Shown piece by piece: positions 1 through 13,500 of a DNA stretch of 64,000 nt. Numbering within the stretch: the stretch's first letter is position 1; every line of letters starts with the position of its first letter. A program made the position numbers and the translations under genes. The DNA is from Aquila chrysaetos chrysaetos. Its lineage: Eukaryota > Chordata > Aves > Accipitriformes > Accipitridae. The notes beneath the pieces are model-generated. The model was not told the DNA's origin, did no database searches, and saw only the letters and a list, made by a program, of their open reading frames with translations. The stretch is from NCBI RefSeq assembly GCF_900496995.4, contig NC_044019.1, positions 8,033,501 to 8,097,500 on the forward strand. Reading direction: 5' to 3'.

Positions 1-969
1 AGCTGTGTTTTATTCAAAAACGGGTTAATTTGTGCCCTCTTCTCCCCCAAGCACAGTAACACAATCAATCTCAACAGAGGTGCTTGGCTTTCTCCTCCCT
101 TCTCCAGCCGTTACTTCTTGGCTCTTAATAAATTATTCAGCTTTCCTAAATATGCATAGGGGTCTCATTAACAACTAATTTTGCTTATTTAAAACAACTG
201 CATAATCAAACCACTATAGTGTTTCGCCTTTCTTATAGATATGAATTATTCATGTGCTAGGAATCTGCATACAAATTTATTGATTCTTAAAAAGGCGCAT
301 TTTTCACAGCCCGGAAAAAAAGAAACCCTGATTATTCTGGTTTTGAACGTTTTGGCCCAAACTCCCATTTAACAAATCATATGGTGTTTTCCTGGGAACA
401 GACAGCAGGCAAACCCATAGCATCACCAAATGCACCTGGAATTCCCGAGTGCAACGAAAGGGAGTGTTTCCAACATTGCAATTAATCATTTGCACAGTCT
501 TGACTTGCAGCCCTTTCCCAGAGTGCTAATGGTTTATTGTTGCAGCATCCATTTCACACTGACTTCTTGGTGCCTTTAGGTGCTCCCATAAAAGCCACAA
601 AGAACACCTGGGCGAGGAAGGGACATCTTGTGAAGGCATGCAAAGCCAGCAGTATCACTGGATCCAATCTGGGGTTATCCCACAAAGAAAGCACTGAAGA
701 TAAAAACGTGTACAGGTTCAAGAGACAGCATGCACCAATACATGCTTTCAGTCTTCAGGCCTGCTCAGCCACCACCACTAAGGGACGCAGGGTGTTAAGC
801 ACCCACACACATGCCCCCGCACATTCACGCCCCTTGATTCCTATACTGGCCTGTTGCATCTTGTCTCATTCTGAAGCTCTTCTGTAGAGTTGCGTTTAGA
901 GATCCATCCCCAGATCCTACATCCTTCTTGCATAGATCCCTGAGGAGCTGGTCCCATTCTGCTCTTAGG
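1..969. other. intergenic, no gene recognised
   Basis: The first 530 bases are AT-rich, with several homeodomain-like TAAT cores and an ATGCAT/TTATTCA-type texture. The rest is of mixed composition. Open frames here are short and resemble no protein family I know. The AT-rich block could be a conserved non-coding element, but that cannot be judged from one sequence. Confidence 0.5.
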
Positions 970-1315
970 CTCACAGAATTACAGAGTAATTCAGGTCAGA
1001 AGGGACCTCTGGAGGTTTCTAGTCCAACCTTCTGCTCAAAGCAGGGTCAGCTATGAGATCAGACCAGGTGTCTCACAGCTTGATCGAGTCTTGTCTTGAA
1101 AAATTCCAAGGGTGGAGACTGCAAAACCTCTAAGCAACCTATTCCACCATTTGACTGTCCTCATGGTGAAGAAGTTTTTCCTCATATCCATTCTGAAACT
1201 ATTTTTTCAATTTATGTCTGTTGTCTGTCCTCCTCCTGTCATGCATTAATGTGAAGATCCTGGGTCTCTCTTCCTGATAAACTCCTTCCTCAAGCACTCC
1301 TGGTTATCATTACTC
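970..1315 (-). mobile_element. CR1 LINE fragment (3' end)
   Basis: Read on the minus strand this is the 3' end of an avian CR1 retrotransposon. On the plus strand it starts with the complement of the CR1 tail (TCACAGAATTACAGAG). It continues through 'aagggacctctgga', 'agtccaacc', the 'tccaccatttgactgtcctcatggtg' stretch, 'aagtttttcctcat' and 'ctcctcctgtcatg'. This order matches the reverse complement of the CR1 3' region. No reverse-transcriptase frame remains. It is a 5'-truncated dead copy, as is usual for CR1. Confidence 0.9.
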
Positions 1316-4300
1316 TCCAGCCTTCGAGGCCTGCCTAAATCTCAGGCTGAGATCCAGAGGAGCAGTGGCCTTAATGACACCCACAGCATCACAAACCTCT
1401 ACAAACATCTTCTCATTCTCAAAAAGGGCATTTTTGGAGGAGGCTTTGACAACCCCATCCCATGAAAAGGGACTACAGTGAATGTTAGAAATGGAGCCAC
1501 GGAGCAGTGACCTACACCTCATCGTAAACAAAGAAGGAATTAGAAGCACCTGTGCATCTTCTTGCAGGTACTACCAGGTCCTCAGTCCCTGGCAAATCAT
1601 ACCTGCTGGTGGTTGAAGGTCTGAAGGGAAGATGAAGAGTGTCTCTGTGCTCCCCAGTTGGAGTCCTTGGTATGAACCCCAGCACAGACAGCTCCTTCTG
1701 AGGTATGCTATGGGCCTCCAGCCTAGAGGCAGGTCCATAAATGCCAGGTAGAATCCCAGGGAATGTCCATTGCTTGTGCTTGCAGGGTATTAGCAATGCT
1801 CTGTCAGTTGGCAAGAGCTGCAGGTATGTCAGTCTTTGCAGAGAAGCTTCGAGCTGCAAGTCCCTCAAGAGCTCTGATCTTCACTGTCTGGGGACACTCC
1901 AAGCTCAGGACAGTGCTCGCATCTGCAAGCCAGTGTCCAGGAGCTCCCTGCTCAGTTCCTAATGGCTGTAGCAGTATTCATAGGGAGCTTGGGTTCACTG
2001 CCAGGATGGAGGTTTCAGTTCATCTATTCCAACACTGTGACCAAAAGCAGGACGGCAGCACACCAAGCCCAAGGGCATTTGCAGTGCTGCCATTCAAGAA
2101 GTTCCATCCTGGCAGGGCCAGCTCTGGGCCATGTCCCTGGCAGCCTCTGCATGGCCTCGGTCAGAGATGTCCTGCATGGGGCACAACTGTGTCTCTGTAG
2201 CCATCTCTCTGAGCCTCTGCTGACAAAGCCATGGCTTATCTGCCCCATGTGCCATGTGGGTTTCCTCACTGAATGATCATCAGATGGTTCATTTTATTTG
2301 TCCCTTGAGAACTGGTCAAGTTTTCTTTTTCTCTGTTTGCTTAGTGAGGGACGAGGTTGCTGTGTTTTAATTTGTCTTCTTACTCTTTCATGATAAAAAA
2401 AAACCACCAGCCACAGGAGGAACATTAGTCTGTAAATGTTTTTTTATAACACAGCAGAATCCTGAGACAAGACCTCCCTTTGTTCCTTTCCCTGTCTGTC
2501 TGCATCACTGGCTGGCTGGCTCTTTATCTATTCATCCACTTGGCTGCAGCTTCTCAGGGTGTCACTCAGAAGCAGCCACCACGTTGGTGGTGAGGACTTG
2601 AACCAAATCCCAGCCCCTATCTGTCCTGTGATGATCTGGAGTTTTCAGCTAGGACTTGTTCAGGGAGGACCCAGTGGTGACAGCCACAGATAAGGCAGAA
2701 GGAACTGGCATGGAAAGGTACGCTTTGCACAAAGCATACGGTGGGATGCAGGGTGGCTGTTGACTACCCCCATCCCACACGTTTAGCTCAAGGCAGTGGT
2801 GTGCTGACCCATCCTTGAATGAGGGGATGGATCTGCCCTTTGCTGGCACTGCAGAGGTGCCAGCACATTGTGTCACAGCAAGGTCACCTCGGAGCTGGCA
2901 GGACTACACTGGTTATAACACACTGCTGTGAGTCACTCATGGCTCTGCCAGAGCTCCTCACATAGTACTTGGAGAAGGTAATTGCACTCAGGGTGACCTC
3001 TGGAGACCAAGGCACTGAGGAAATGACAGGTACTTGCAGGCTGTTCTGGATGTCTTCACAATGACCCATGTCCCTGTGCACCAAAAGCCATCACTTCTCC
3101 TCCCAGCTTGTGACACCTCTGTGATCACAACCTCTGTTGCTCCTCCCCAGATGGCTCAGCTCTTCGGTCCCTCCACCAGCTGGGCTTTGCTGCAGAACTG
3201 AATGCTTCTGCACTGTCTGCAGACTGGACAGTGAGGGCGTGTGGTCTGGGTGAATGATGCAGGAAGGGCAGGAAGAATGGAAAGCAGAGATGGAAAGGCA
3301 CTGGGAGGAAAGGGTGGGGTAACACTGGTAAGCTGCTTCTCATAACCCAGGAGTTGAAGCAGCTGAACTGGTTGTTTGTAAACCAGGGTCCCGTGAATCT
3401 TTGGAAAAGCATTCCGTTGCTTAAGTGAGAGAAAAACCTTCTTAAGATAGAGTAGCTAACATTCCTGCTCTGATCAAACAGATGAATGATCCCAGGAGAA
3501 ACTTCATTTAATCAGAACAGCAGGGACTTGACAAAAATCCCCGTTGTACACCAAGGGACGTATTAACCAAAATCCTGCTATAGCAGACTTGCAAATAGGC
3601 ATAACTTTGCAACCCAGGAGCAGCTGTACTGACACCAGCGGGTCTGCTTAAAGTGCATCTGAACACATGTTCTCAAGAGCTAATTTTGTACAGACAGCAG
3701 CCCTGAAACAGCAACTTTTGGGAAACATAGCCAAGAACACAGACAACAGGCAAGGAAAAGAGACCGTTTCAAGCCTGGATGCCGAAGAAGTTCTTGGCAG
3801 TGTGGCAAGGAGGTTTTGGTTACTGTTGAAGAAGCAAGTTTGTGCTCTTGTTTTGGAAATGGGTAGAAGGAGATCTATGAGCTCAAATGAAAACCGTCTG
3901 AAAGGCATTCACATGACTTTAGTTGGGAGAGTGCTCAGGTAGGGACTGCAGTCCGACAGGATGAGTCACTTAGCAGAGGGCAATCCATGTGTTCCTTGAG
4001 ACAGATCCTATCTTGCTCCAGGAGTCAGAGTCCTGTATGCAAAGAGCCTCTATGTCAAAAAAGTCCCATTCACTACCTTGAGATTGAAATCTGCACTCCA
4101 TGGCCCCATTCCACCTTAACAGGAGAGGATATAGGTACAAGCACACTGGGTTCACACAGACCACACTGCTGGTGGGCACTAACAAATGAGGACAAGGAAC
4201 ATGGAGTTTCATGCAGAGGTTAACATGCCTCCAAAAATCAACCTGCATAAATTGTACGACGTACCTCTGTTGGACTCGGGGTAACTTCAGGTACCTCCTA

Positions 4301-4425
4301 GAAAAACTTAGAGGTTTTTTTCCTCTTTAAGGTCAAACTTATGTCTCAGTTTCTGTGTCTTCAGTCTGTCTCTGTTCCTCTGTTACAGCCCCCTGCATTT
4401 TATGAGAGCTAAGCGCATCCCATGA
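1316..4425. other. intergenic, no gene recognised
   Basis: Unique-looking sequence of average GC. Open frames of 60-145 codons occur on both strands and overlap each other, as expected by chance. A 91-codon frame at 3667-3942 is rich in charged residues but has no recognisable domain and no supporting start or splice context. No tRNA, rRNA or recent repeat was recognised. Confidence 0.5.
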
Positions 4426-4429
4426 TTGC

Positions 4430-4620
4430 GGTGCAGAACTGGTAACCAGGATACCTGGGTCCTGCAGAAGGTGGAGAAGGTGCTGTCCTCGACTTGTTGG
4501 GTGAGAATGAGCCTGTCACCTTCCTCTTGCAGACCTCATTTTCCCAGATGGAGATGGTTCTATTTACCCACATTTGTAAATACAGTTTTACAGCCTGGGT
4601 TAATGTTGATTTCCAAGTGA
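4430..4620 (+). mobile_element. ancient MIR-like SINE relic
   Basis: The segment has the word order of a MIR-type SINE. A 5' part ('ctggtaaccaggatacctgg') resembles the 'aaccaggactcctgggtt' part of the tRNA-derived head. After a gap, 'cctgtcaccttcc' and 'acctcattttcccagatgg' resemble the core words 'gtgaccttgg' and 'cctcagtttccccatctg'. The copy is highly diverged. An alternative is another CORE-SINE such as a sauropsid-specific MIR relative. Confidence 0.5.
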
Positions 4621-7448
4621 CTGCGCTAAAGTCTCATCCAGTCCTTAGCACCCATTCTGAACTTCCCTCTTTCCCAGCACTTCACAGGTCAACTGCAAAG
4701 CAACACAGATACATCAAGAAGCTGATATGGGTGGTATCAAAGCATGGCTCCTTCCTGCAGCTGCTCTTCAGAGTGTCTTCCCCTGGGACCCATCCCTCAC
4801 ACAGCATCAGAGAGGAGGAGACCACTTCACTGCTCTAGGCACCTTTTACCCATCACAGCTGTACTTCCTGGTGCATATTCCAGATCTGCTCTTCAGAGAC
4901 AGGTGTCTGACCTGCTCTTGACACCTACGTCCAGGCAGAACCCAGCACACACACACCCATTTTACTAAGCCATCTACCCGTGGCTTAGTAAAAGCAGATG
5001 AAATCCGGGAATGTCATGAGAACAAACATACAAACAGGTCATTTATTGTTTACATCTTTGCTGCACGCGTCTGAGTAGCTCTCTGTTGGACCCTGGTGGG
5101 TGTGCGCACAGGTACTGCCCATTCACAGCCTGTCTGCCTGCCCGCAGCCGTCGCTGCCCTCTCTGCCTACCCCATGGGAACAGGGAGCGGCAGGGAATGT
5201 CTGGATTCCATAAGAAGCTGAGATACTCATATAAGCAGTATTAATTACAACTCTTAACATTTAATTATAGGTTCCCTTGGTTTCCACTGTATATTTACAG
5301 CTGAAAAACCTTGCTAATTGCCTCTGTGTTTTCATAGCTCAGACATGAACTCACGCTTTAGCGATGGCAGAACTACTCTGCACGTTCCAGACCAGCTCAT
5401 GACGTTAACAATCTACTACCCATTTACAGGCACCTAGAGAGAGCCAAGAGGAGGAGCTGGGTGTTCCCCACTGACCTCACCCCCTGCTTACAACAGCATG
5501 TCCCAAAAATGGCCTTGAGAAGTTTAGGAGAACAAGAATCTCCTTGAGATCAGCAGAGGAACAGAGTTGCAGAGTTGAGCCTTTGGGACCAGTAATCCAC
5601 AGGGAAGCTGGGACCTTCAGGGACACAAGACTGTTCCAGTGGAGCTCCTTCTAAATGGACTGCAAAAAAGATCTGATCTTATGCAAAAATATGCAGATGG
5701 GAGCTGATTGCTCTCAGTCACACCCTGTGTACTTCACCGAATGCCCACAATTTCACAGGGATGCGTACAAGCGCAGTGCAGCAGGGACAGCACAGAGACT
5801 TGTAAAACTGAGTCATACTGTGAAATGTCCCAACCATGTCCCTTTGCAGCAGTTCCCTGCTCCCTTCCTGTTCTCTGTGGTGTGATGCTGCCCATGCTTG
5901 GGTGGAGGGTGTAAGTTGCCACGATGGGTTTGTGCTGCCCTTGGAGCAGCATGGTTCCAGGCCTGGAGGGGAGCAATGGCAGGGCACAGAGAGAAGGGAG
6001 CATCCTTGTTTCTGCACTAATCCCAGCACTCTTCCAGGAAGCTGGACCTGCAGAGCTGGGCCTGAATTAGGACTTCAAACACCTCTCTGAGCACTGGATA
6101 TCTATTATCTCTGCTGTGCGGGAGGCAGCTGCTTCCTCCAGCCAAATTAGGGGTTATGTGACCCAGCAGCAAGAGCCCACGGCACGTTTTGTAAGATCGC
6201 CCATTTTCCCCTGAAGGTCCTCCTTCCCAGAACCAGGCATGATCTGTGCAAATGTGCCCTGTCCTGCCCTCCCCAAACACAGACAGGAAAAATGCCTCAC
6301 ACGGAGCCGCTCCCTGCCTTCCCTGGAAGCCAAGCTGCCATGGCAGGGATGTGCCCATGGGATGAGTGTGCAGGAGCTCCACTCTATGATGGTAAGGAGC
6401 TGAACCCAACCTTGGAAGGCAGGGAGCAGCAGTTACCCTACCTGTCTTCCCAGGACAGCCTTGCCAGGCTCTAGCCTCTGTATGCCCTTTCCACCCTGGT
6501 GCTGGGCATCACTAAAATCACCTGGAGATGCTTCCTCCAGTCTTTTCCCCTGGATTATGCCAGCCCTGACTGTAGAGGGCTTGGAAATCTCCATCTGTCC
6601 TATCACATCTAATGCACAAGCACCAACTGGCTCAAGGGGAACAGCAGTAGAATAACCAAACTTGCAAACACAAAACAATGAGCCTGAGACTGCCCAGGCT
6701 GCTTGGAGCACACACGCTCCCAGCTTGGCAATATGCTCCCATTAGCAAGACCGTGTCACAGCGACCCCTCCACAGGCTGCCCCACAAGTGGCAGCCCTGC
6801 AACTCCTCATTCTGCAGGCAGCACCGGAGCTGCTGCATCTCTTAAGACAGCATTGAAAGAGAAAGGACTAGTGGTATTCATCTCACAGAGCTTAGTCCTC
6901 TGTGGTTCTGGGCCCCGCAGCACCTCTGAATCCTGCACATCACAGTGCCAGGGCTGTAGTGACAAGTATGTCTTCATTTCTGTAAGGGAAGAAGGAGAAT
7001 ACGCCCAGCACGGTAGAAATGTGACCGCTCCCTACTGCACTCTGCCCTACTTGGAGACAGACAAGTTAAATCCTACAGACTCCTGACTCGTCTCCTCCTA
7101 CTCTGCTTTTGCTCAGGCTAGCACACCAATATCAACATGCAGAGGCATCTGCATCGCCTGCTCAGCATCAGCTGTAGCTGCATAGGGTTGGCCTCGGAAG
7201 AGCTAAAAGATCTCTCTGCAGCCAGGAGTCTTTTAACTAAAACCACCTTCTAAACCCCACAAGGGACTCAGCCCCTCTGAGATAGCAGGGGGATGAATCC
7301 CCACCACTGGGCTAAGCAGTGTGTGTGGGTAGGTGGGAACGCAACGGCCTCTGTCCCATCATGCTGTGTGGCAAGGTGGTGGATGTGGGACCAGAAGCTC
7401 TGCGAAGCAGCATGGTCCAGGCTGGGCACTGGGCTCAGCAGCATTGAG
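4621..7448. other. intergenic, no gene recognised
   Basis: Average-GC sequence with no convincing gene. The stretch 5718-6409 is open on several frames of both strands at once, which is the mark of low stop density rather than coding. No repeat family was recognised here. Confidence 0.5.
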
Positions 7449-7449
7449 A

Positions 7450-7545
7450 CCATGTAACAGGAAAAACCCCAGGCCCTCTGCATGCCCAGTTCCTCTGTCT
7501 CTAAAAAATGGGCATAATGTTAATTCACTGTTTGGGGAAGTGCTA
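7450..7545 (+). mobile_element. ancient MIR-like SINE relic
   Basis: The words 'tgcccagttcctctgtctct', 'aaaaaatgggcataatg' and 'ttaattcactgttt' follow the core of a MIR-type SINE ('tgcctcagtttcctcatctgtaaaatggggataat...'). Only the 3' half of the core is recognisable. The age is consistent with insertion before birds diverged. Confidence 0.6.
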
Positions 7546-10500
7546 ACCTGGGTGTGAGATTCTGTGCAACTCTTGTGGGTCTTCTTGAAAGATCTCCTGG
7601 GGACTGTCTCCTAAGACACTTGAAGGTGAGGGTGGCTGCCATCTGAAGCATGGCACACTGACCTAGGAGAGCTCACATGGAAAACCTGGCCTTTGCTGTG
7701 TTGGTCATCTGGTGGCACTGAGGAGGGGAGGTTGTCTGATGTCACCACTGGTTTTATGAGCTCTTCAAAAGAAGCATCCTCACTGTCTCACTGAAGAAAC
7801 AAGCTGATGCACAACCACACCACTTGGGAATCCAGCTCTCCTGTGGCGCTTTCTTGCCCAAGCCAGTCCATGGCAGGCAGCAAGTCAGATGGTCACAGCT
7901 GGCCATCGCTTAATGCATCCGCTGTTTCCCGCGGACAGATCCTTTGCATTTTGGCTTAATGTCACAGCAGAGTCATCCAGGGAGTCATTCAGCCCTGGGC
8001 CACATCTGTCCAAGCACACAGCTGGTGTCCAGTCCTTAGGGCAATACACAGCCATGCATTCCAAGACAAAGAGTAGACATGCCTGGGGCATAGCACACAG
8101 ACTGTCCTTAAACAACAAACAAGCAATTGGCCCGGGGACAGATGGATCTGCCCCTATCATGTGGCATCCATTGGTTCCTCTGCAGCTTGGAGAGAAATGC
8201 CCCATATGACAACGACTGTGAAAAGGCGTCTTAGCCCTGACATCTGGGTGGAGAAGAAGTAAGGAAGAAAGTATCAATTCCATCCTGCAAACCGGGGTCT
8301 TCTCTCCTGCTTGGCCTCAATACATACCCCTTGTTATTGTTTATTTGGGTTATACAGGTGCAGGGGCATCAGGGTCTGCTTCTCTGCTTTCATGGCCTTG
8401 GGTAGACGGCCCTGCATGTGCAAGGGCAGGGAGATAGAGCCCAGGATGTGCCTCACTGGAAACCCTCCCAGCCTCCTCTCTCTGGCTGTGCCCTGATAAC
8501 AACACAGGCTCCAAGTGCCCCAGTGCTGTTTTGCATCCCATCTCCACTGACCCACCAGCCAAATGCCTCCCAGCTAGGATGCAGCCCACAGCTGCCTCAC
8601 AGAACTGCATTCCCTGGGGCAGGGTCTGTGGCTGCAAAGGGCCAGTGGCACAGGTGGGAGCCCCACACCCTGTGGGACCTGAGCAGTGACTCTTCTGGGT
8701 ACAGCAGGTCTCCCTGCCTCACTGGAGACCTGCACATGGGATCAGGCTTCAGGGGCATCACTGCAGAAAGGCCAGCCTGAAAATTTCTCACCAGAGCTGA
8801 TAACAGAGCACACAGGCACACATGCCTCCCTCCATGGAGAACCACCCCAGGGCAGCTGCACATGCTGCTTGTTCCAGCAAAACACACCTCACAGTTCAGC
8901 AACTGTGATGGGATTTGCACAGGGCTGGGGAGGAACCAGAGGAACCACACCAGCTGTGCCATGCCAGCTCCTACCTGACTGCCTCATCCTAGCCACTGAT
9001 CCCAACTGCTGCTAGGACATCTTGGATCACTGCAGGATGCCAGCCAGGGGCCACTTTGCAGTGTAACCATCCACGGGATGGAGGTTTTGGCCACACCTGC
9101 CTAGACTCCCATCCACCTCCCAAGGGCTGCCTCTTTCTTCTGCCCTGCCATGCTCCCAGTAACTCCGATGCTGTGCCCTGCAGCCTGTGGTCACTGGGAA
9201 CAGCCAGGTCTCTGCCATCAGAGCACCACCTCCCAGCCATGATCCCTCATGCACAAGCTTTTAACTACTTCCTTGTGGCTCAGCCTATTCACATTCACCA
9301 TGGCCACAGACTTCACACAGCTTGTTAACTAGCACTACATGGGGTGTTGCTTTGTATTCAAAATTGCAGGATGCTTGCTAAGCAAGGTGCTGTCCAGCTT
9401 TCATTAGAGCCAAGACAAGGACCCCTCTGTCCTTGGGAGGATCTGGATGAGTCCTCACCTGGCTCACTGTCTATATGCAAGCTCATTCTTTAGCTCAGCC
9501 AGTCCCAAGGGTTTTCATTCCCATTTAGGGGAATTATCACATTTGCCTGTGTTTGTTACAAGCATCAGAATGAAAGAATTCCATCTTAATGGGATCCTGC
9601 CCCTAAGGGACTAAAACTTTTTCTTCACAGCAGTCTCTGTCTGAGCCATGCATGAGTACTTGGAGATCTTCCCAGTGTTTACCTGGAGCCACAAATAGCT
9701 GCCATTCAGTTGAACTACATGAAGTTAAAGCCCTCATTAGATATTTCACCAGAGCAGACTGTGTAGGCTGATCCCCTCTGGGTGGGCTGTGCCCCCCACA
9801 CCCACCCAGCCTGCAGCGCAGGAAGGAGCCAGAGCTTTGCTCTGTGTGCTGCTCCCCACCTGGCGAGCAAGATACCAGAGTCTCTGCAGAGGAGAAAAGG
9901 GGTTGGACCTTTGGCCCTATAGATCTTAGACCACTGCATTGCTTTGGGTTGAACCAAACACCGAACCATCTCATTACATGATTCAAACTACTGCAAGTGA
10001 CTTTCCAGGGCAATAAAAGGGAAAACTACAGGCATTGGTATAATCCCAGATGATCTGAATGTTGGGAAATGAAATAGCACATGAATTTCATCACTGACAG
10101 CCACAGGACAGCATAATTGTTGATTGAACTTACAGGATCACTGAAGCATGGGCCCAGCACATCAGGTGTCTGGAATGGTGGAGACCTCTGATTCCTGTGC
10201 AGCAATTGCCAAATATGCCATCCCACAGCTTTAGCAGAGAAGCCCTTAGAGGGATTCAGGGACTCCTGCCTGTTCAGGGATTCCTCTGGAAACCAGGATG
10301 CAATCATCTGCCATAGAGCAGAAGCAGAGGGTTCGAGGGTGCCAGACACCTCCCATCCAGGACCGGTCAGACTGCTCATGAAAGAGGGATTCAAAATTAC
10401 AGCTGGACGAGAAGGGGCCTGTCCCTGCCCTGATCAGTGCTGTGCATTTTTGACAGTTTGAGAAGTCACTGGCTGGACTGTGAAAAACTCCTGTTTTCCT

Positions 10501-13500
10501 GCACCCCACTGGTATCTCAGCTTGCCCAAGATGCTCCTGCCTTTTTTTGACTTAACCTGATGAACAGCTGCCCCTTTCTGGTCTACTTCTCAGCAGGACT
10601 TCAGATGATTTGTAATGAAGGAATTAAGGCCAGGATTTTTAAGTGAGCCAGAGGGAATTAGGAGTCCACAATCCACTGAAGTTCAAACCTGTTGCTTTCT
10701 GGAAGAAAACTCCTTTCAGCAGTACCAGCACAGTGTATGACTTTGCTCCCCAGAGATGTGAACAAGCCCTTTGCTCTCCAAATGGTGATCAGTCCCACTG
10801 ATGGCTACACCCTGGCTGTGCAAATGAGGTTCAACATGTGCCCGGACTTCTGCTAAGTGCATTAAAAACCCACATGATAAAAAGCTTAGATGTCATGCTA
10901 TGCTGCATTATGTCACATTAAGTCATGTGATGTCACCCTACATTATGTCAGATCACAAAGCAGCTGTGTCCTGATGATTCAGTCATTGAGGCTGAAATAT
11001 AGTCCCCCCTCCCAAGGCATTCAAGTGTGGGTGACATATAAAGAACACAGAATATTCTGTAATTCTCTATTTTCTAGGTGCAAAAATGAAATTTCTGAGA
11101 ATTCACAAGAAAATTGTTTATTGGTAGATGAGTTAACATCAATACAGAGAAGACCCTTTATGAAAGTGGCCATCCAGTGTCAGGTAGCATTTCCCCCCAT
11201 TGGTCATGTCAATGATACAGCACACACTCCCAGTCTCTTATACAGATGAAATTCTCTGAAATCTCATGGAGACACTACATTTCAAGAATATTTTCTCAGG
11301 AACAATGGACCTTGTTGCCTATTGCTCTCTCTGAGAAATTTCCTTCTGCAATAGCTATCACTCCTCCTGTCATTCAGAGCTGTGTCACCCCTTCTTATTC
11401 CCAATTAACAGAAAGCCATGGCACTGTCATTAGGAAAGCTCATCTCTTGGAAGGGCCACTGCAATTTAAACCTAACTTTAGCCCTGACTTTCCCATTTGC
11501 TACAGTTTGTGCATAATTAGCCTCTGAAAATGTTTTATCATCAATTTTCTAATCTGGACAACCAATCTAAACAGATGTTTCTGGCTGCTCTCCAGCCAGA
11601 GGTCTTTACACACTGCACATTTGCATCTGGTCTGCACTGTGCTGCTCCTTGCAGGTGGGATTGATCTGTGAGCAGGTGAGGTTTTCTGTCATTTTTCACC
11701 AGGCTGCACCAGAGCTGTGCTGAGCACAGCCAAGGAGCTCCAGCATTGTTGATGAGCCGGAAAAAAGTCACGATGCTGATTATAGTCTGTCAGCTTCCCT
11801 AACCACTTCCAGCAATTAGATTTAAGGACTTTCTTACTAAATTTACAGAAATTGCTTCCTTCCCTCCTGTTCCTTGGAGCAGAATCAGCAGAGCCTGATC
11901 CCAGACCTGCCCACTTGCATTGTCAGGACAAACGGTTCCTGATCCAGTCAAACTGAGCCTCCGGACCTGGTGCAGCCTACCCAGGCAGGCACCAGCACCG
12001 AGCTTCCCCAGGACCCTAACCTTTACCAATAACTCAAGCAAGAGGTAGCAAAGAGATTTACCTTCAAGCCAGGTGCATGTCATTTGGCAGGTGAAGCAAC
12101 ATCACCTCACAGGCAGTGGAAACTGGGCTCAGGTCAGGACCCAGGTGGATTGCTGCTAACAGATCCTGGGGGATTTGTCGACTAATTGCTTCCCCTTTCC
12201 CCTCAACCCTGTGCACTCAGTCCTCTGGCAATTTAAACTCCTCTAATTTCGACAAGGCAGGATCCACCCTTCCCCAGCCCCTGTGACACAGCGCCTTCCC
12301 TTGCACCAGGGCACTGACTCTGAGCATGCAAACAGCCATTGCACAGGGCTGATTTGGCTGAACACAAAGCCCTCTTTGCAAGGTTATTTTTCCCCAAATT
12401 AGCTCAGCCAGCACTGGCACAGAGGCAAGCAGGAACATGCCACCAAGGACAGGAGCCCTGGCAGGGTCACAGAAGCCTACACTTAGATCAGCTCCTGCCA
12501 TGTGAAATGGATGCATGAAAGGGAAGATCTCTGTAAGGGACAGTTCACCCCCTCCCTGCCTGCACTCTGTGTTCCTTCTCTTCACTGTGTCCTTGGCATT
12601 ACACAAGCTGTACCTTTCTGTGGAAGAACACTATTTTTTTCCTCTTGCAAAGTGCCAGGCAGCCCCGTGACACTAGCAGAAGGCAGAATCTGTACCAGAA
12701 TCCTTATCTCCCAGAGGGTCCATCACTAGGAGACAGATCAGCAGCCATCCTGCAGAGCAGTATGATCCACAGTGTGTCCTTTGCATATCAGACTCAGAGG
12801 GTGAAGAAACAGAGCTTCTGGGAACATTTCCAAATCACAGGGATAGCATGAGTCCACCCGGAGCCTGAGTGGATGAACACGGACCTGCCCAGGCAAGGGC
12901 TTCCTGGACCACTTGGGCTGGAGAGTGTGGCAGGAGGAACCTGAAGGTCTGCCCTCCTGCTCAGGTGCTGGGTTGTTAAAGCAAGTCCTTCTCACTCACC
13001 CTGGTGCAAGCACCCAATAATGGAAGGTTCTCTGCTGTGCAGTGCTGAAGTTTGAAGCAAAGTCCCCAAGGTGAAAAGCTGAGGCTGGACATAGCGAAGT
13101 CTGGGTGTTGAGGACCTGTAGGAATAATCCATGCTGTTCCCACTCCAGGAGTAGTGTGATGGGAGGACAAGCAATGAGCAAGGGGCAGGCAGTGAGTCCA
13201 GAGGGCTGGCACGACTCAGATGCAGGAACACCTTTCCTGGACAAGTGCATATCTCAGTAGAGGGAGACCGTGAATTTTCAAGTATGGACACAAAAGGTAG
13301 ACTACCCCAAATGCTGGTCAGCACAGAGCTGGCTCTGAGCCTGCTCTTTCCCACACGCACCATTTGCAAGGCAAAGAGGGGGCTGTGTGTCCAGCAAGAG
13401 GCTGGGATGTATTTCTGTCCTCCATCACCTCCACCTCTGTTCTTTAAACACTCTCCAAGGTCCCCTTCCTCCACAGTCTTTCCTGGCCCATTGCAAATGC

